Source: Bryum argenteum (Eukaryota > Streptophyta > Bryopsida > Bryales > Bryaceae). Taken from it: a stretch of DNA of 64,000 nt. Under the pieces are notes generated by a model. It saw only the letters and a list, made by a program, of their open reading frames with translations, was not told the DNA's origin and ran no database searches. Of the stretch, positions 22,410-33,889 are shown piece after piece. The stretch lies in NCBI GenBank assembly GCA_037043015.1, contig CM073321.1, positions 3,911,001 through 3,975,000 on the forward strand, given 5' to 3'. The first letter of the stretch is position 1. Each line of letters starts with the position of its first letter. The translations under genes were made by a program, and so were the position numbers.

Positions 22410-24030
22410 TACGAGCCTACGGTTTTAAAAAACAAGCAATAACAATCTACAAACTTTGCTGCGATTCTTAGTTTGCAAACTACGCTGTCATTACAAACTG
22501 GTTTCTAAATACTATTGCTAGAATCTCAAACTACCAAATCTGCTGGCACTAAATTGAGCACATTAAAGCTTCTTAACAGCATTTCAAATGTCTGATCATT
22601 CACAGTATTGAAAGACTTCAATCTAGCTTCAATCTAGCTACTAACTACATCCTTGGATAATATTCCAGGCAAACCACATATACAATATACATGCAGCCGC
22701 TTGCAATATTGGAATATCATGCGTGAAAGACTACTACACCTCTTTGAAAAAATTCATAGATCTATTACAACAAAGCTCCAAAACATCAGAACGAATTAAT
22801 GTGCACAGCATTGCTATTCCTGCATATCTAAAGAATCTAAGATGCAGTAGACGGAAGCTCAAAACATGAAATCATCATCGTCACATACACCAGACGGACC
22901 TCTTCATCAATCATCTGTCTTTCGACTTCATCGACTTTTATACTCGCGAAACTATCTATCGGAGCGCAATTACATTTTCATATGCTTAAAAACAACGAGA
23001 TCGTTAATCAAGCACTGTGCAGTACAGCAAAAAATCCACATTTTAGCAGTGGTTGAAGAACGAGCTGATCGGTACAGATGAGAAGAAATTGATTCAAAGA
23101 CCTGTTAGACTGAAGCTGTGATTGAATTATCTAACGATGTCTAAGGATGTCGTCCTGAGGTATCCATACCATTCCAACCCATAAAAACTGCAAACACTAC
23201 ATTCCTTCCAATTAGCTCGACTCCAGTCTGTGCGCAATATTACCTTAGTTTAGTTCGACACATTGCTTGACACCCTACACCCTACAGAAAAAGCTTGAGC
23301 AAATTGCAAACTTGGAAAGAGACTTGAAAACCCAACGTACCTCCTGTGAAGCTGTGGAACTCCACCTTCGACACGGCAAAGGTACTTAGCGGCGCTACCC
23401 TCCACAGCGCTCACCTTGAAAAGCGACCCTCCTAGCAGTGCGACGCTCCTCCAACAGCGCTCCACTCCAAACGGGCTCCGTCGAACACCAACCTCCTTGA
23501 ACAGTGTCGCTCCAAAAGCGCCTCCTCTCTCCCAGCAGTGCAAACCCCAACAACTAACACGCAAAACTGCGAAAAGCTACACCAAAAAGCTACCTCACTA
23601 CTGTAACCACGAGCTGCAAAAAAACGCTGAAATGGAAATCACTACACCGAAATCAAAAGACGCTGAAATCGAAATCGCTACACCGAAATCGCTGATACTC
23701 GCGCGCTACGCGAAGCGCCCTAATCGAGAGAAACGATAAATCAACTTTGCGAAAAGCAGAGAGGGAAAAACTCACATGCAAAGCGGAAATGCAGGAGCGA
23801 AAAAGCAGGAGCAAAAAAGCAGGAGCGAGACTGAGCAGAGGAAAAACAAAAACACGAAACTCAGCGTGACAGAAAGGGAGTGGGAGGTGAAAGGCGGCGC
23901 TAGTCGAATAATGATTATATCCAATCATTTTAACTACTGCCGAGGCCATCATTTTTACTGCCGAGGCTATCATTATTGCACGACAATCATTTTTTAAAAA
24001 CTTAATTTCTGAAACCATTTTTCACGTTAA
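22410..24030. other. Probable 5' flank of ParB-like gene A; no clear gene
   Basis: Mixed-composition DNA with no supported coding exon. The part from 23.38 to 23.90 kb is richer in GC and has short repeated words (GCTGAAAT-GAAATC, ACACCGAAATC at 23.63-23.69 kb) and a run of AAAAGCAGGAGC-type repeats at 23.79-23.83 kb. A leader or promoter region is plausible. Confidence 0.35.
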
Positions 24031-24034
24031 GTTT

Positions 24035-24645
24035 AGTACCATAATTATATTTTTTCACTTCTAAATTTTAATTCATTCACTTTATCAACTCATTTTTTTT
24101 TTAACCACATTAGAATGCTCATTCGTAAACACGCTAAGTTTGATTTTAAGTGTAATAATATAAGTTTCCATTCACTTTCATTACTCATCTTTTTTTAAGC
24201 TACATTAGAATGATAATTTTAACACGCAAAGTTTAAATGTAGTTGTACGAATATTAGTTTTCATTCAGTTTTATTACGCCTATTTTTTTGAGCAAAATTA
24301 GAATGCCAATTCAAACACGATAAGTTTAATTCTAATTGTATGAATATTAGTTTTCATCCACTTTTAGAACTTATATTTTTTTTAGCAAAATTAGAATGCT
24401 AATTCCTAAACACGCTAACTTTGATTTTAAGTGTAATAATATAAGTTTCAATTCACTTTTATTACTCATCTTTTTTTGAGCTACATTAGAATGATCATTT
24501 TAACACGCTAAGTTTAAATGTAGTTGCACTAATATTAGTTTTCAGTCACTTTTGTTACGCCTATTTTTTTAGCAACATTAGAATGCCAATTCAAACACGC
24601 TAATGTTTAAATCTAATTGTATTAATATTAGTTTTCTATTTAGTC
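24035..24645. repeat. AT-rich minisatellite, ~100-bp unit in a 3-unit higher-order repeat
   Basis: About six units share ATTAGAATG-C-AATTC, ACACGCTAAGTTT and ATTAGTTTTCATTCACTTTT-type words. Units 1 and 4 (near 24.11 and 24.39 kb) are near-identical (both with GATTTTAAGTGTAATAATAT), and units 2 and 5 likewise, giving a higher-order period of about 285 bases. Confidence 0.8.
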
Positions 24646-24649
24646 TTGT

Positions 24650-26280
24650 CAATTTATTGAAACTAAGTTGATGTTAATATTGTATACTCTATTTTCAGGA
24701 TGTGAACTTTACATTGCAATTCTTCTCACCATTTTCAACCAAATTCATTTTCAACCATAATGATTTTAGACGAGTCTATTTGCCAAGCGCTTCAAGTTGC
24801 TAGGTGAATCACCGTGGAGGAGCCGTGTCCATGGCGGGCATGCTCAAGCACCGTGCGCAATTTAGAAACCACAATTGGGTAAAGTAGGAGCGGAATCACT
24901 ACAACCCTATCGACACGTAAAGAGGTAGATGTCACACCAAGAATTGGCCTGTGCGTGGCAAATCAAGCACTTGGAGGCTCCTCCCCTAGGCAAGTTCGTG
25001 CTACAACCGTTTCATCAAATAGTTCATCGTATGATTGATCAACATGATTCCACTCCGCGCTTGGTTCCTCCATTGAATCAATCAGATAGTTGCTATGTTA
25101 GACAGTCGGCAAATGACACATGAAGTTTTTTTTTTTTAGTTTTGTATATTAAGCTATAAGAATTGAGTTGAGGTTTAAATTTTAAAGAATTGGTTGTGTT
25201 TTAAATTTTAAATTTCATTATTCCTTGATATGTGCCTTGTTTACCCTAGTGCAATACTTAATATGTGAAATCATTATTATTTATTCATTCGTATATCCTA
25301 TACGTAAGTATTATTTTTTAATTAAAAATTTAAGTGTTTAATTTCCAAGATTTGTCCAATCATTTTAACGTACATAAGTATCTCTCTTGATTTAAAATCT
25401 TCATATTGGTATATTTTCCAAATTTTGTAAACCATAGAGTACATAAGTATAATTGCATTCAAGTATAATAGGTTCAGGTTATAACTTTTGTCCATATGTA
25501 ATCACTACATATTTCTAAATAATGCCATGTATTCCAAATATACCTTTACATAGAAATTACATGTACCAGTATATGATTCGTTACAAATATATAATATTCT
25601 CTATATTAGTAATTATGCCAATTGAACACATTATTATATGAATACATTATGTATAGTAATTTATAGTACATTATCTAACATAATTATGAATATAGTGCAA
25701 AATTTAATCATAATTTCGAACGTTATCATTCTTATAACTACAATTAGAATGTAATTATTATTTATTACTAATAACCATTTACGATCGTATATAATTTAAA
25801 ATAAATAGCTTAGAAGAAGAGAAAGTGCTTAAAATATTAATTTGGAATAAATAGCACATTTCACATTAAAGGGTGCCCATAATACATCAGTGTCCGTTAT
25901 AGATAAAAGGATCTATTTAACTTCGTCAAAATGACTATTTCATTTTAAGTTCTATATTTGAAATCCTTGACATAAGTTCACCTACAATTGAACAAATACT
26001 TTGGTATATGCTTTGATGTAACATAGCAAGCTATTGTCACTATTTGCACAGAAATTGATACATAATTTAAGGCTTCCTATCAAAGTTACTTATCTTGGAG
26101 CATAAAACCTAGCATAAATAATTAAGTATATAGACTTGCTCATGCAAGTTGATTAGATGAACAAAAGCCTAAATTTCAGATATAAACATACAAAGTAAAG
26201 TGTTCGTAATACTGTAGATGTTGTACGTGATGTTTAGCAATTCAAGTTAAGTATTGAAGATTCACAATATAGTCTTTAGG
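24650..26280. other. AT-rich non-coding spacer
   Basis: Very AT-rich sequence with no coding frame longer than expected by chance and no recognised repeat. Confidence 0.5.
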
Positions 26281-26293
26281 ATTGAGAGTTTCT

Positions 26294-26377
26294 GGGTTTA
26301 GGATTTAGGGTTCAGGGTTTAGGGTTTAGGGTTTTAGGGTTTAGGGTTTAGGGTTTAGGGGTTTTGGTTTAGGGTTT
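26294..26377 (+). repeat. Interstitial plant-type telomere repeat
   Basis: About eleven copies of the 7-base word TTTAGGG or single-base variants (for example GGATTTAGGG, TTCAGGG and TTTTAGGG) occur in one strand orientation, embedded in AT-rich DNA. This is the plant telomere repeat, either an ancient break-repair insertion or a fusion scar. Confidence 0.85.
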
Positions 26378-27280
26378 CCGTTCTGTGGAGGCATTTGGCA
26401 ATTTAGTTATCTTTCCATGCTGTTATCACGTGAAGTTAACCATTTTGTTAAAATGCTGATTATACTGTTCTAAATATTTCCCGTTAAATACATTATATTC
26501 CATACATTCATACCTTGATTTTGATGTAATAGTATATGATTTATATTATTTGTTGCAAGGCATGTTGAGAGCTTTTTAAGAAATAGCATACTTATTGGAG
26601 TGTTACATTTTAATACATTTTTGTATGCACTTAAGTTAATATCGTCTTGAGATTGGTAATCAGGTTATTTCAGTTCATCATTTTTGAGAATTCATTATTT
26701 ATATGTTTTTGAGGTAACTCTTTCTTATTGACAATGAATCATATATAAAACCAAATTTCTTACATAGCATGGCACACTATGAATAATACTCATATTAAAT
26801 GTATTCAATATGAGGGACTTTGAAATGCCACAAAACGCTTAAGAAAGTACCAAGTGGAGAAGATGAATAATTACAATCTTTTAAATACAATATATCCATT
26901 TAAGTTGACATGTGAAACAAACCATATCCACATGCAATATAACCCCATGTAGTGAGACTAATAATGAATCCAATCACATTAAGCAATAAATATAATCATG
27001 AATGTCCATAAAAACAATTAAATTTTCTCTATATAATGAACAGAAAATTGTAAATTTATTTTCTACCTACGGTGAAAATGAGTATACAAAACTTAGAAGA
27101 ATATATCTTTCAAACTTAAACTATTTGAGTATGCCTAAGTTTTAATTGCATGGTCAATATTGGCATGATAACTTTGAAATGCATGCCTTCATTGGAAGCC
27201 TATTTCGGCCAATCAGTGTAATATTACGATTGATCTTGTCGCAGGGATGTATAGAATTCGTCGATGTACGCAGGAATGGC
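26378..27280. other. AT-rich non-coding spacer
   Basis: No gene or repeat is supported. Confidence 0.5.
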
Positions 27281-27284
27281 GGCT

Positions 27285-27430
27285 GTATTCCCGCCGACCG
27301 CGGATGCTACTTCTATGCAGAAATATAGGGAGAAGAAAGTTTCCCGCCGGAACTCACCATTGATTTTCCTGACAAATCACATTTGTATTTCCCGCCTCAT
27401 CTCGAGATAAGGTGGAGCGCGGGAAAGGCC
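27285..27430. promoter_or_regulatory. Cluster of E2F-like sites
   Basis: TTCCCGCC-type words occur at about 27289, 27340 (TTTCCCGCCGG) and 27389 (TTTCCCGCCTC), plus the reverse form GCGCGGGAAA at about 27417. TTTCCCGC fits the plant E2F/DP consensus. Four within 140 bases is unusual in AT-rich DNA. The cluster lies 2.2 kb upstream of the DUF7869-like gene with the palindrome array between. A promoter role is inference. Confidence 0.4.
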
Positions 27431-27886
27431 AGACGAATCTGAATGACCTCCGAGAACCTGGCAGTCTTGATTCCTTTTTCCTCATTTTCTGAAGCTGCTG
27501 CTCCTCCTTCAGCGTTTTCGGCTTCGTCGGCGTTTCAGATTCCAGCGCGCTGCACGTAGGGAACAAGATGAGCTCCACACAAGCGTCAAGGTAAGACTCC
27601 ACGCATATGCCAGTAAGATGATTTGTGTCTCTGTTATCGTACGTGCTTCTTGCATTCTACAATTCAGTTTCGGCGTCATAAACCCTAAACCCAGAGTAGC
27701 GTTCCACATACATCGTAGACGCCTTTATTGTGATGCTTAAATTTGTGTGTTTTCAATGTAAGTGCAGGCAAGCCTTCATTTTCATCGCACTCTTTTCGAG
27801 TGCAAACATATTGCTTTCAGAGAATGAGGAGAAGCGGTACTCCGGAATACGTGCCGTAATTATCGGGAGAGAAAGAGTGAAGACGT

Positions 27887-29492
27887 ATAGGTCGAGTCGA
27901 GCTAAATAGCAGGACTATCACAGTGAAGCAGTTTAGCTCGATTCGAGCTAAATTGCAGGGCTTGTACAGTCAAGTAGTTTAGCTCGACTCGAGCTAAATT
28001 ACTAGACTTTGCAAGGTCGAGCAATTTAGCTCGAGTCGAGCTAAAGTATGACTAACCATAGCCATAAAAGTTTAGCTCGATTCGAGCTAAACTACACGTC
28101 AAATAGAGATTGTTAATATTTAACCAGTTTAGCTCGACTCGAGCTAAACTACGGAGTCCAAATGGCGCAAACTGTGCTTCAGTTTAGCTCGACTCGAGCT
28201 AAACTAGACGTTTACTTTTGAGAGAACTGAAATCCATTTAGTTTAGCTCGACTCGAACTAAATTAAGGCACCCAAGTCGCCCAGTATGTAACTCAGTTTA
28301 GCTCGACTCGAGCTAAACTGTGACATTAAGTTAGTCGAAATTTACCTAAAGAATGAGAGTTCATGAATCATTCAAATCCTTAGACTGTAATGTTTAGCTT
28401 GATTCGAGGTAAACTAAACGATTAAATTACGGACTTTCGAATTCTATTCAGTTTAGCTCGAGTCGAGCTAAACTAAGGCACCAGTCTCCCAATATTTAAC
28501 TCAGTTTAGCTCGACTCGAGCTAAACTGTGACATCAAGTTAGTCAAAATTTACCTAAAGAATGAGAGTTGATGTAATCATTTAAAACCTTAGACTGTAAT
28601 GTTTAGCTCGATTCGAGGTAAACTAAACGATTAAATTACGGACTTTCGAATTCTATTCAGTTTAGCTCGAGTCGAGCTAAACTAAGGCACCCAGGTCTCC
28701 CAATATTTAACTCAGTTTAGCTCGACTCGAGCTAAACTGTGACATCAAGTTAGTCAAAATTTACCTAAAGAATGAGAGTTGATGTAATCATTTAAAACCT
28801 TAGACTGTAATGTTTAGCTCGATTCGAGGTAAACTTAACGATTAAATTACGGACTTCTGATAATCTATTAAGTTTAGCTCGAGTCGAGCTAAACTGAGTC
28901 CACCTCGACCAATATGTAACTTAGTTTAGCTCGAATCGAGCTAAACTGTGACCCTATGTAATTTAGAGTGTACCTAAATAGATCATAGAGCTGATTTACT
29001 CTATCAAATCCTTAGACTGTAAAGTTTAGCTCCATTCGAGCTAAACTAAACGATTAAAGTACGGACTTTTGATAATCTATGATGTTTAGCTCGAGTTGAG
29101 CTAAACTTACGATTCAACCTCGACCAATATGGAACTCAGTTTAGCTCGAGTCGAGCTAAACTGTGACCTTCAGTAAGACAAAACTTACCTAAAGGAAGAG
29201 AGTTGATGTAATCATTTAATTTCTTAGACTGTACTGTTTAGCTCGATTCGAGCTAAACTAAACGATTAAATTACGGGCTTTCGAAATCTATTAAGTTTAG
29301 CTCGAGTCGAGCTAAACTGTGACCCTATGTAATCCAGAGTGTACCTAAATAGAAAATAGAGCTGATTTACTCTATTAAATCCTTAGATTGAAAAGTTTAG
29401 CTCGATTCTAGCTGTACTAAACGATTACATCACAGACTATTGAAATATGAGACTTCGCGAACTCGAGGAATTTTGCTCGACTTGAGCTAAAT
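27887..29492. repeat. Palindrome array A2, about 25 copies
   Basis: About 25 copies of the same palindrome over 1.6 kb. From about 28.38 kb it becomes a clean higher-order repeat of roughly 210-235 bases with three palindromes (centres T, G, C in order) separated by conserved spacers, including GTGACATCAAGTTAGTCAAA and ACGATTAAATTACGGACTTT. The third-palindrome cycle is the same on the plus strand as in A1 (G, C, T/A). The spacers differ from those of A1, so the arrays are related in design rather than recent copies. The edge copies at 27.89 and 29.47 kb are decayed. It ends 100 bases before the DUF7869-like gene. Confidence 0.92.
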
Positions 29493-29592
29493 TACATGAC
29501 CTCGCAAAGGACCTGTACTGTACAAGGAGTCCTTATATCATTAATTTTAGAGACTTCGATGTGCTTGATGGCCTTTCTTTTAACTCGTTTCT

Positions 29593-32492
29593 ATGTCCAT
29601 GTGCATCTGCAGCATGGACACCTCATCCGCTGAGGAGGAGACTGTTGTTCCACCAGTGAACCCGGATATTCCAGATTTTGAGGTCATTCCACCTCAGCTC
29701 TGGTCGGGAAGAACGGTTGCGTTGCACAACAGCGATGGTCTCAAAATTGCAGAAGGTTTACCTCGGAATTTACGATCCAGTGCCCTTTCTAATTCTTCAG
29801 GACCCCTCGGTGAATCTGTTATTGTGGTGCAAGTTTCAACTTTGTTTGTGCCTGTGGACAATCCTGACGACTGGATTTACTCATTCAAGTCGTGGCCCAT
29901 TGATCGAGTTCTTCTGGACGGTGTTAGTCTTTTGCACCATACCCAGCGAGATGTGTACAACCGATGGGTTAAAGAACAGGGTCGGGTCAATGGTAGACGC
30001 ACTCGTACGTATGACAATTCCAATACAAATGTTCCTACACAAGCACCTCGCAGAGCAAAAACTTGTTGACACAAAGAATAATTAACGAAGTGGCATCGAA
30101 TACCTGTTGTAGCCGAAACTGTGTACAACACTACCCTAGAGACAAGATATAGGTTCTTAGGTCTCGCATGTATGAAAACACAACAGTGCAGTTCAGAAAC
30201 CACATCAAACTAGATGTTCATCGACAATTCCATACCAACGCTAATGGGCGGAATGTAGTGACACTTGAAGGCATAGACGTATGTCCGTTAGCGTGGATGC
30301 AAGTTATGGGTGTTAGTTCTAGCGTCTTTTATCGCAACGCTTTGAACGCAGCTGCTGGGTTCGAAGCCCAACATCATGGGAATACTGGAAAACGAAAGCC
30401 CAGGGGTCATACTGTTGTAGCTTCTGCTGTCTTGGGCGTATTACTTGCTAGGCATGCTGACCACATGCCTCACAAGTCTCATAGCCTCTCCTCAGGGGAG
30501 AAAGTTGTAACGAAGATACTTCCTGCAAGTTTTAAGTAGAAAAATCAGATTCCGCCTATATGTGAACATCTTGCTGAATGCGGGCTTCCACCAGTGTCAG
30601 CTTCAAGCATTAGCAAAATCCGCCGACTTAGCTATCCTGAGTACTACGCGAAGAGGGCAGGAGACAATTTCGCACGGTGCTCAAAGTGTGATGAGTTTGA
30701 CTCCTTGATGAAGCTCACCTTACCAAGAAGTCAATCTGCACTTTTATGGTCGAGGAAACTAAGTGCGCACTTGGACTCGGCGTTTGCTCATAGGGATTTG
30801 TATTACCTCAATCGTTTTAGGTCAAGGACGATGCCTCATGAGGTTCTTACTATTATGCATGACAAGATGGACCACTCGAAGACAGCCTCCCCTGCTTTAT
30901 CCCACAAGGTGAAGAACTTAGATGGTCTCATGAAATTGCCTCTAGCAGTAACAGGCATTTTAGCTCATGGACATGTAGATCAGCGCTATGCGCATTTTGG
31001 ATTAGATATTTTCTCACATGATGCAAATTACACTGTGGGGTCATTTGCGAAGCTGCTACGCGATCTGGAGGCTCCGCCGAAATCCTCCTCTAGACAACTT
31101 TTTACAGAGGCATCTTCGCATCCTCTTTACGCAGCTCTTCTTCATAGTTCAGAGATGTGTTTGGATCCACTTGGCGCGATTCCAGACATTTTGGTTCCAC
31201 CGAGGCCATTGCCCCCGATATTAAATGTCCAAATGGACAATGCTGTTAGTGATAACAAAAATAGGTTTGTCTTCTGTTTCTGGTCCCTTCTCGTAGCCAA
31301 ACGGGTATTTCGAGAAGTATATGTTAATTTTATGCTAGTTGGTCACACACATGATGACATAGATGCATTATTTGGTCGTTGGAGCATGGCTTTGCATAAG
31401 GAGGATTATCCTACTATCCCTCTTCTCATGAAATCTTTCATGAAGCTAGAGTCACTTCCTGTCATTCTTCACCTCGTTCAAGAGGTTCCTAACTTCAAAT
31501 CTTTCATTCAAGAGTGGTTGCTGGAGGGTGATGAAGCATTGGTTGGACATACAAAAGCGCATCAGTTCAAGTTCTTCCTCGATGCACGTGGGTGCCCGGT
31601 TATGAAGTACAAAATTCTTTGCCATGACGATGAATGGCTTCCTAGAGGTGATGAGGGGGGCATTAAGTTATGGAAGGAGGATTCAGAGGGTAGATCGCTA
31701 TGGCCTAGGGGGGTACCACAAGCTGTGCAGCCAATGCAGATGCGTCATTTGCCGGAGATTGTGAAAGGAGTTTCAGGATTTGTTGACCATTGGGAGCGAT
31801 TATCACGTGAGTCAATCGAATCAAGGCGATCAGATGAGCCTCTCTCATACTATTGGAGCAACGTAAAGGAAGCTCTTTGTATACCTATGGATACACTAAT
31901 ATCACAACAGCCTGGTATCCCGTCAACTCTTGAAGAAGCTCCGGAGTTGGAACATGGGTTTTGGCCATCAACTCGTCTCGCGCATGCTGTAGAAGATGAG
32001 TTTACATTGGAGGGGACACTTCGTGAAGAGTACGGCGAGGACGACCACTTTGTAGGTCAAAGACGTGATCGACCAGCTCCGTCATTCCGAGTTGGACGTG
32101 ACCTTTACAAGGGATATTTTGTTGCACTACGTCCATGTGGCACAGATGGCCGTCCATTTTGGATAGGGCGTGCTATGTCTGATCCAAATTCAAACCCAGA
32201 CTTACCTAATACCGTAGAAATCCAGTTCTTTCGTCCCATATCACGGGATAGGGATGTTCAAAAGAATTATACAGGTTGGGATGTAAACAAAAAGCTACGT
32301 TGGACGGTGGAGAGAGGCGTCGACGTTTCATCTCAAAGTACGGATGCCATTTTCACAGCTTGGAAATCTAGAACAAGGCAACCTAGGGGGGACGACGGAA
32401 TGGGGCAAGATATGACTATTTCAATACTTGAAATTCAAATCAATATCATAAAGGCCTCTTTGGGAGAACTTGCCACATCTTCAGAAGAGTAG
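29593..32492 (+). CDS. DUF7869-like transposase-like gene, copy A
   Basis: The N-terminal part (29.6-30.5 kb) has a Cys-rich segment near 30.1 kb (NTCCSRNCVQHYPRDK) and EGIDVCPLAWMQVMGVSSS. The C-terminal 632 codons (30594-32492) are uninterrupted. They contain FARCSKCD, a Cys pair, then three conserved blocks: MHDKMDHSKTASPALSHK, NVQMDNAVSDNKNRFVFCFW and VYVNFMLVGHTHDDIDALFG, followed by a domain with YKILCHDDEWLPRGDEGGIK. These blocks match proteins I know as the DUF7869 family, abundant in mosses, algae and animals and often repeat-associated. The spaced acidic residues (MDH, MDN, DDID) look like a DDE/RNase-H-like nuclease, but that is inference. The N-terminal part is broken by a few interruptions or has unrecognised introns. 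Palindrome array A2 lies immediately upstream; copy B has the same arrangement. Confidence 0.6.
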
Positions 32493-33440
32493 TATTCCAT
32501 CAATGATGTTCTACGCATCCGATAGCCGACTCTTACACCCTTTAGTTTGTATTCTAATATATAGTCATAAGTGAATTACATATTATAATGTATTTTGTTC
32601 ATTTCCTATTATATATTCAAATTATGGGTTGATGCAATCCAATTCTTCATATAACGATGTTGATACGATCTACGACAAGTGCTTATCATATTGCTAACAC
32701 AAGGGTCTCAATCACTCTGTTTTATTTTCTTCATCTCATGACATGCTTTCTACATAATGTTTTGATCTAAGTGGACCTCCAAATTTAATGGAAATTTTAT
32801 TTTCATAATACATATGCTTACGGTGTGGCCAATAACTGAGTGAATTTTAGCTCGATTGAACTCCATGTATTAATTTGGGAGATTTTTCTTCTCCCATTAT
32901 AACGAATACGAGGTTGCATAGTTCTTCATGGATAGCCCACGTTCAATACGATACTGTATTGTTCTATTGGTATAGATATATCGTACATTCAGATCATTGA
33001 TATGTAACTAGAGCTCACATTTATATTTGGATGAACATATTTCCTATGACGGGGTCAATTGGTGTATACAATGTCTATAAATAAACATACATTCATGTAT
33101 ATTCCATTCCGGTATACAATTATTCATCCATCTATATCTACTTTATACCATTTTTAACGGTCTATTTGGCTTCTTATCATTATATCTGGGACTCAACAAT
33201 ACTCTCATTATTGAGGAATACTCAAAATAATGAATATGGTGTTTTATTCGATGGGTGCTGACTACGCGGTTGTTGGAAAAACTCCCCAGGCCTCCCGCCC
33301 CGACTCCCCCCAGCCCCATGCTTTGGCATCTTTTTGATAAAAAAATAGAAAAATCTCCCCCCTTACAAACAGAAAGACTTCTTTCCTCCCTAGGATAAGG
33401 AGCGAGTGGATGGAAAATTCAAAGAATTTCCAACCTACAG
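32493..33440. other. AT-rich 3' flank, no gene
   Basis: AT-rich sequence after the DUF7869-like stop. A decayed half palindrome (TTTTAGCTCGATTGAACTCC) lies at about 32846. No other feature is supported. Confidence 0.45.
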
Positions 33441-33564
33441 CCACTCCGCACCCTGAAAAGGAAAAAAAGAAGTGAGGAGGAGGAGGATCGGTCGGCCTTA
33501 TGTAGGCCGCGGTCGCCCGGCCTACCAGCCGACCTAGATCCAACGGTCGCTGGCTGACCGGCCT

Positions 33565-33737
33565 GACCGATCGGACGGTCGGCACCGATCGGCCGGCCGC
33601 AACCGATTGGACGGCCGACGCCGACCGCGACCAATCGGACGGCCAACGCCGACCGCTACCAATCGGACGGCCAACGCCGACCGCTACCAATCGGACGGCC
33701 TACGCGGACCGCGACCGATCGGACGGTCGTGGACCGC
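33565..33737. repeat. GC-rich minisatellite, ~28-bp unit
   Basis: About six units of the type ACCAATCGGACGGCCAACGC plus CGACCGCT repeat head-to-tail. Units from 33.63 to 33.69 kb are near-identical. The words CGATCGG and CGGACGGTCG make it rich in short palindromes. It stands out sharply from AT-rich flanks. Confidence 0.8.
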
Positions 33738-33860
33738 CAAATCCAATCTAATGGTAACCACCTAAACTCACAATAACACTTTCAACGGCTAAGATGCGAC
33801 CTCCAATAGGATCTAACGGTTAATAATTTACTATTGTCATAGTAATTCCAATTTACCCAA

Positions 33861-33886
33861 TGGACGGACGTCCGGGCGTCCGTCCA
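33861..33886. repeat. Perfect 10-bp inverted repeat (hairpin)
   Basis: TGGACGGACG, six bases, then CGTCCGTCCA: a GC-rich hairpin 124 bases after the minisatellite and followed by a run of A. It could be the end of a small foldback or MITE-like element; no partner was found. Confidence 0.6.
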
Positions 33887-33889
33887 AAA

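Larger units (their letters stand above)
13400..32500. mobile_element. Candidate composite element A (ParB-like / DUF7869-like / palindrome arrays)
   Basis: This region holds an FCP1-like gene (-), a ParB-like/degenerate-methyltransferase gene (-), palindrome clusters in the introns and 5' flank of that gene, an AT-rich spacer, a second palindrome array and a DUF7869-like gene (+). The same three gene types plus palindromes recur at 37.3-47.6 kb, and the 13.40-15.75 kb part is a clear, diverged duplicate of 37.33-39.47 kb. Recurrence of the set is the reason for proposing one element or element family. I found no terminal repeats or target duplication, and gene order differs between the two sets, so the boundaries and even the unity of the element are inference. 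The element is not fully intact. Confidence 0.35.

Noticed and set aside
20314-29492. CRISPR-like array
   Set aside because: Spacing is semi-regular, but the repeats are palindromes with a variable centre and the spacers are themselves repeated; the DNA is eukaryotic with introns.
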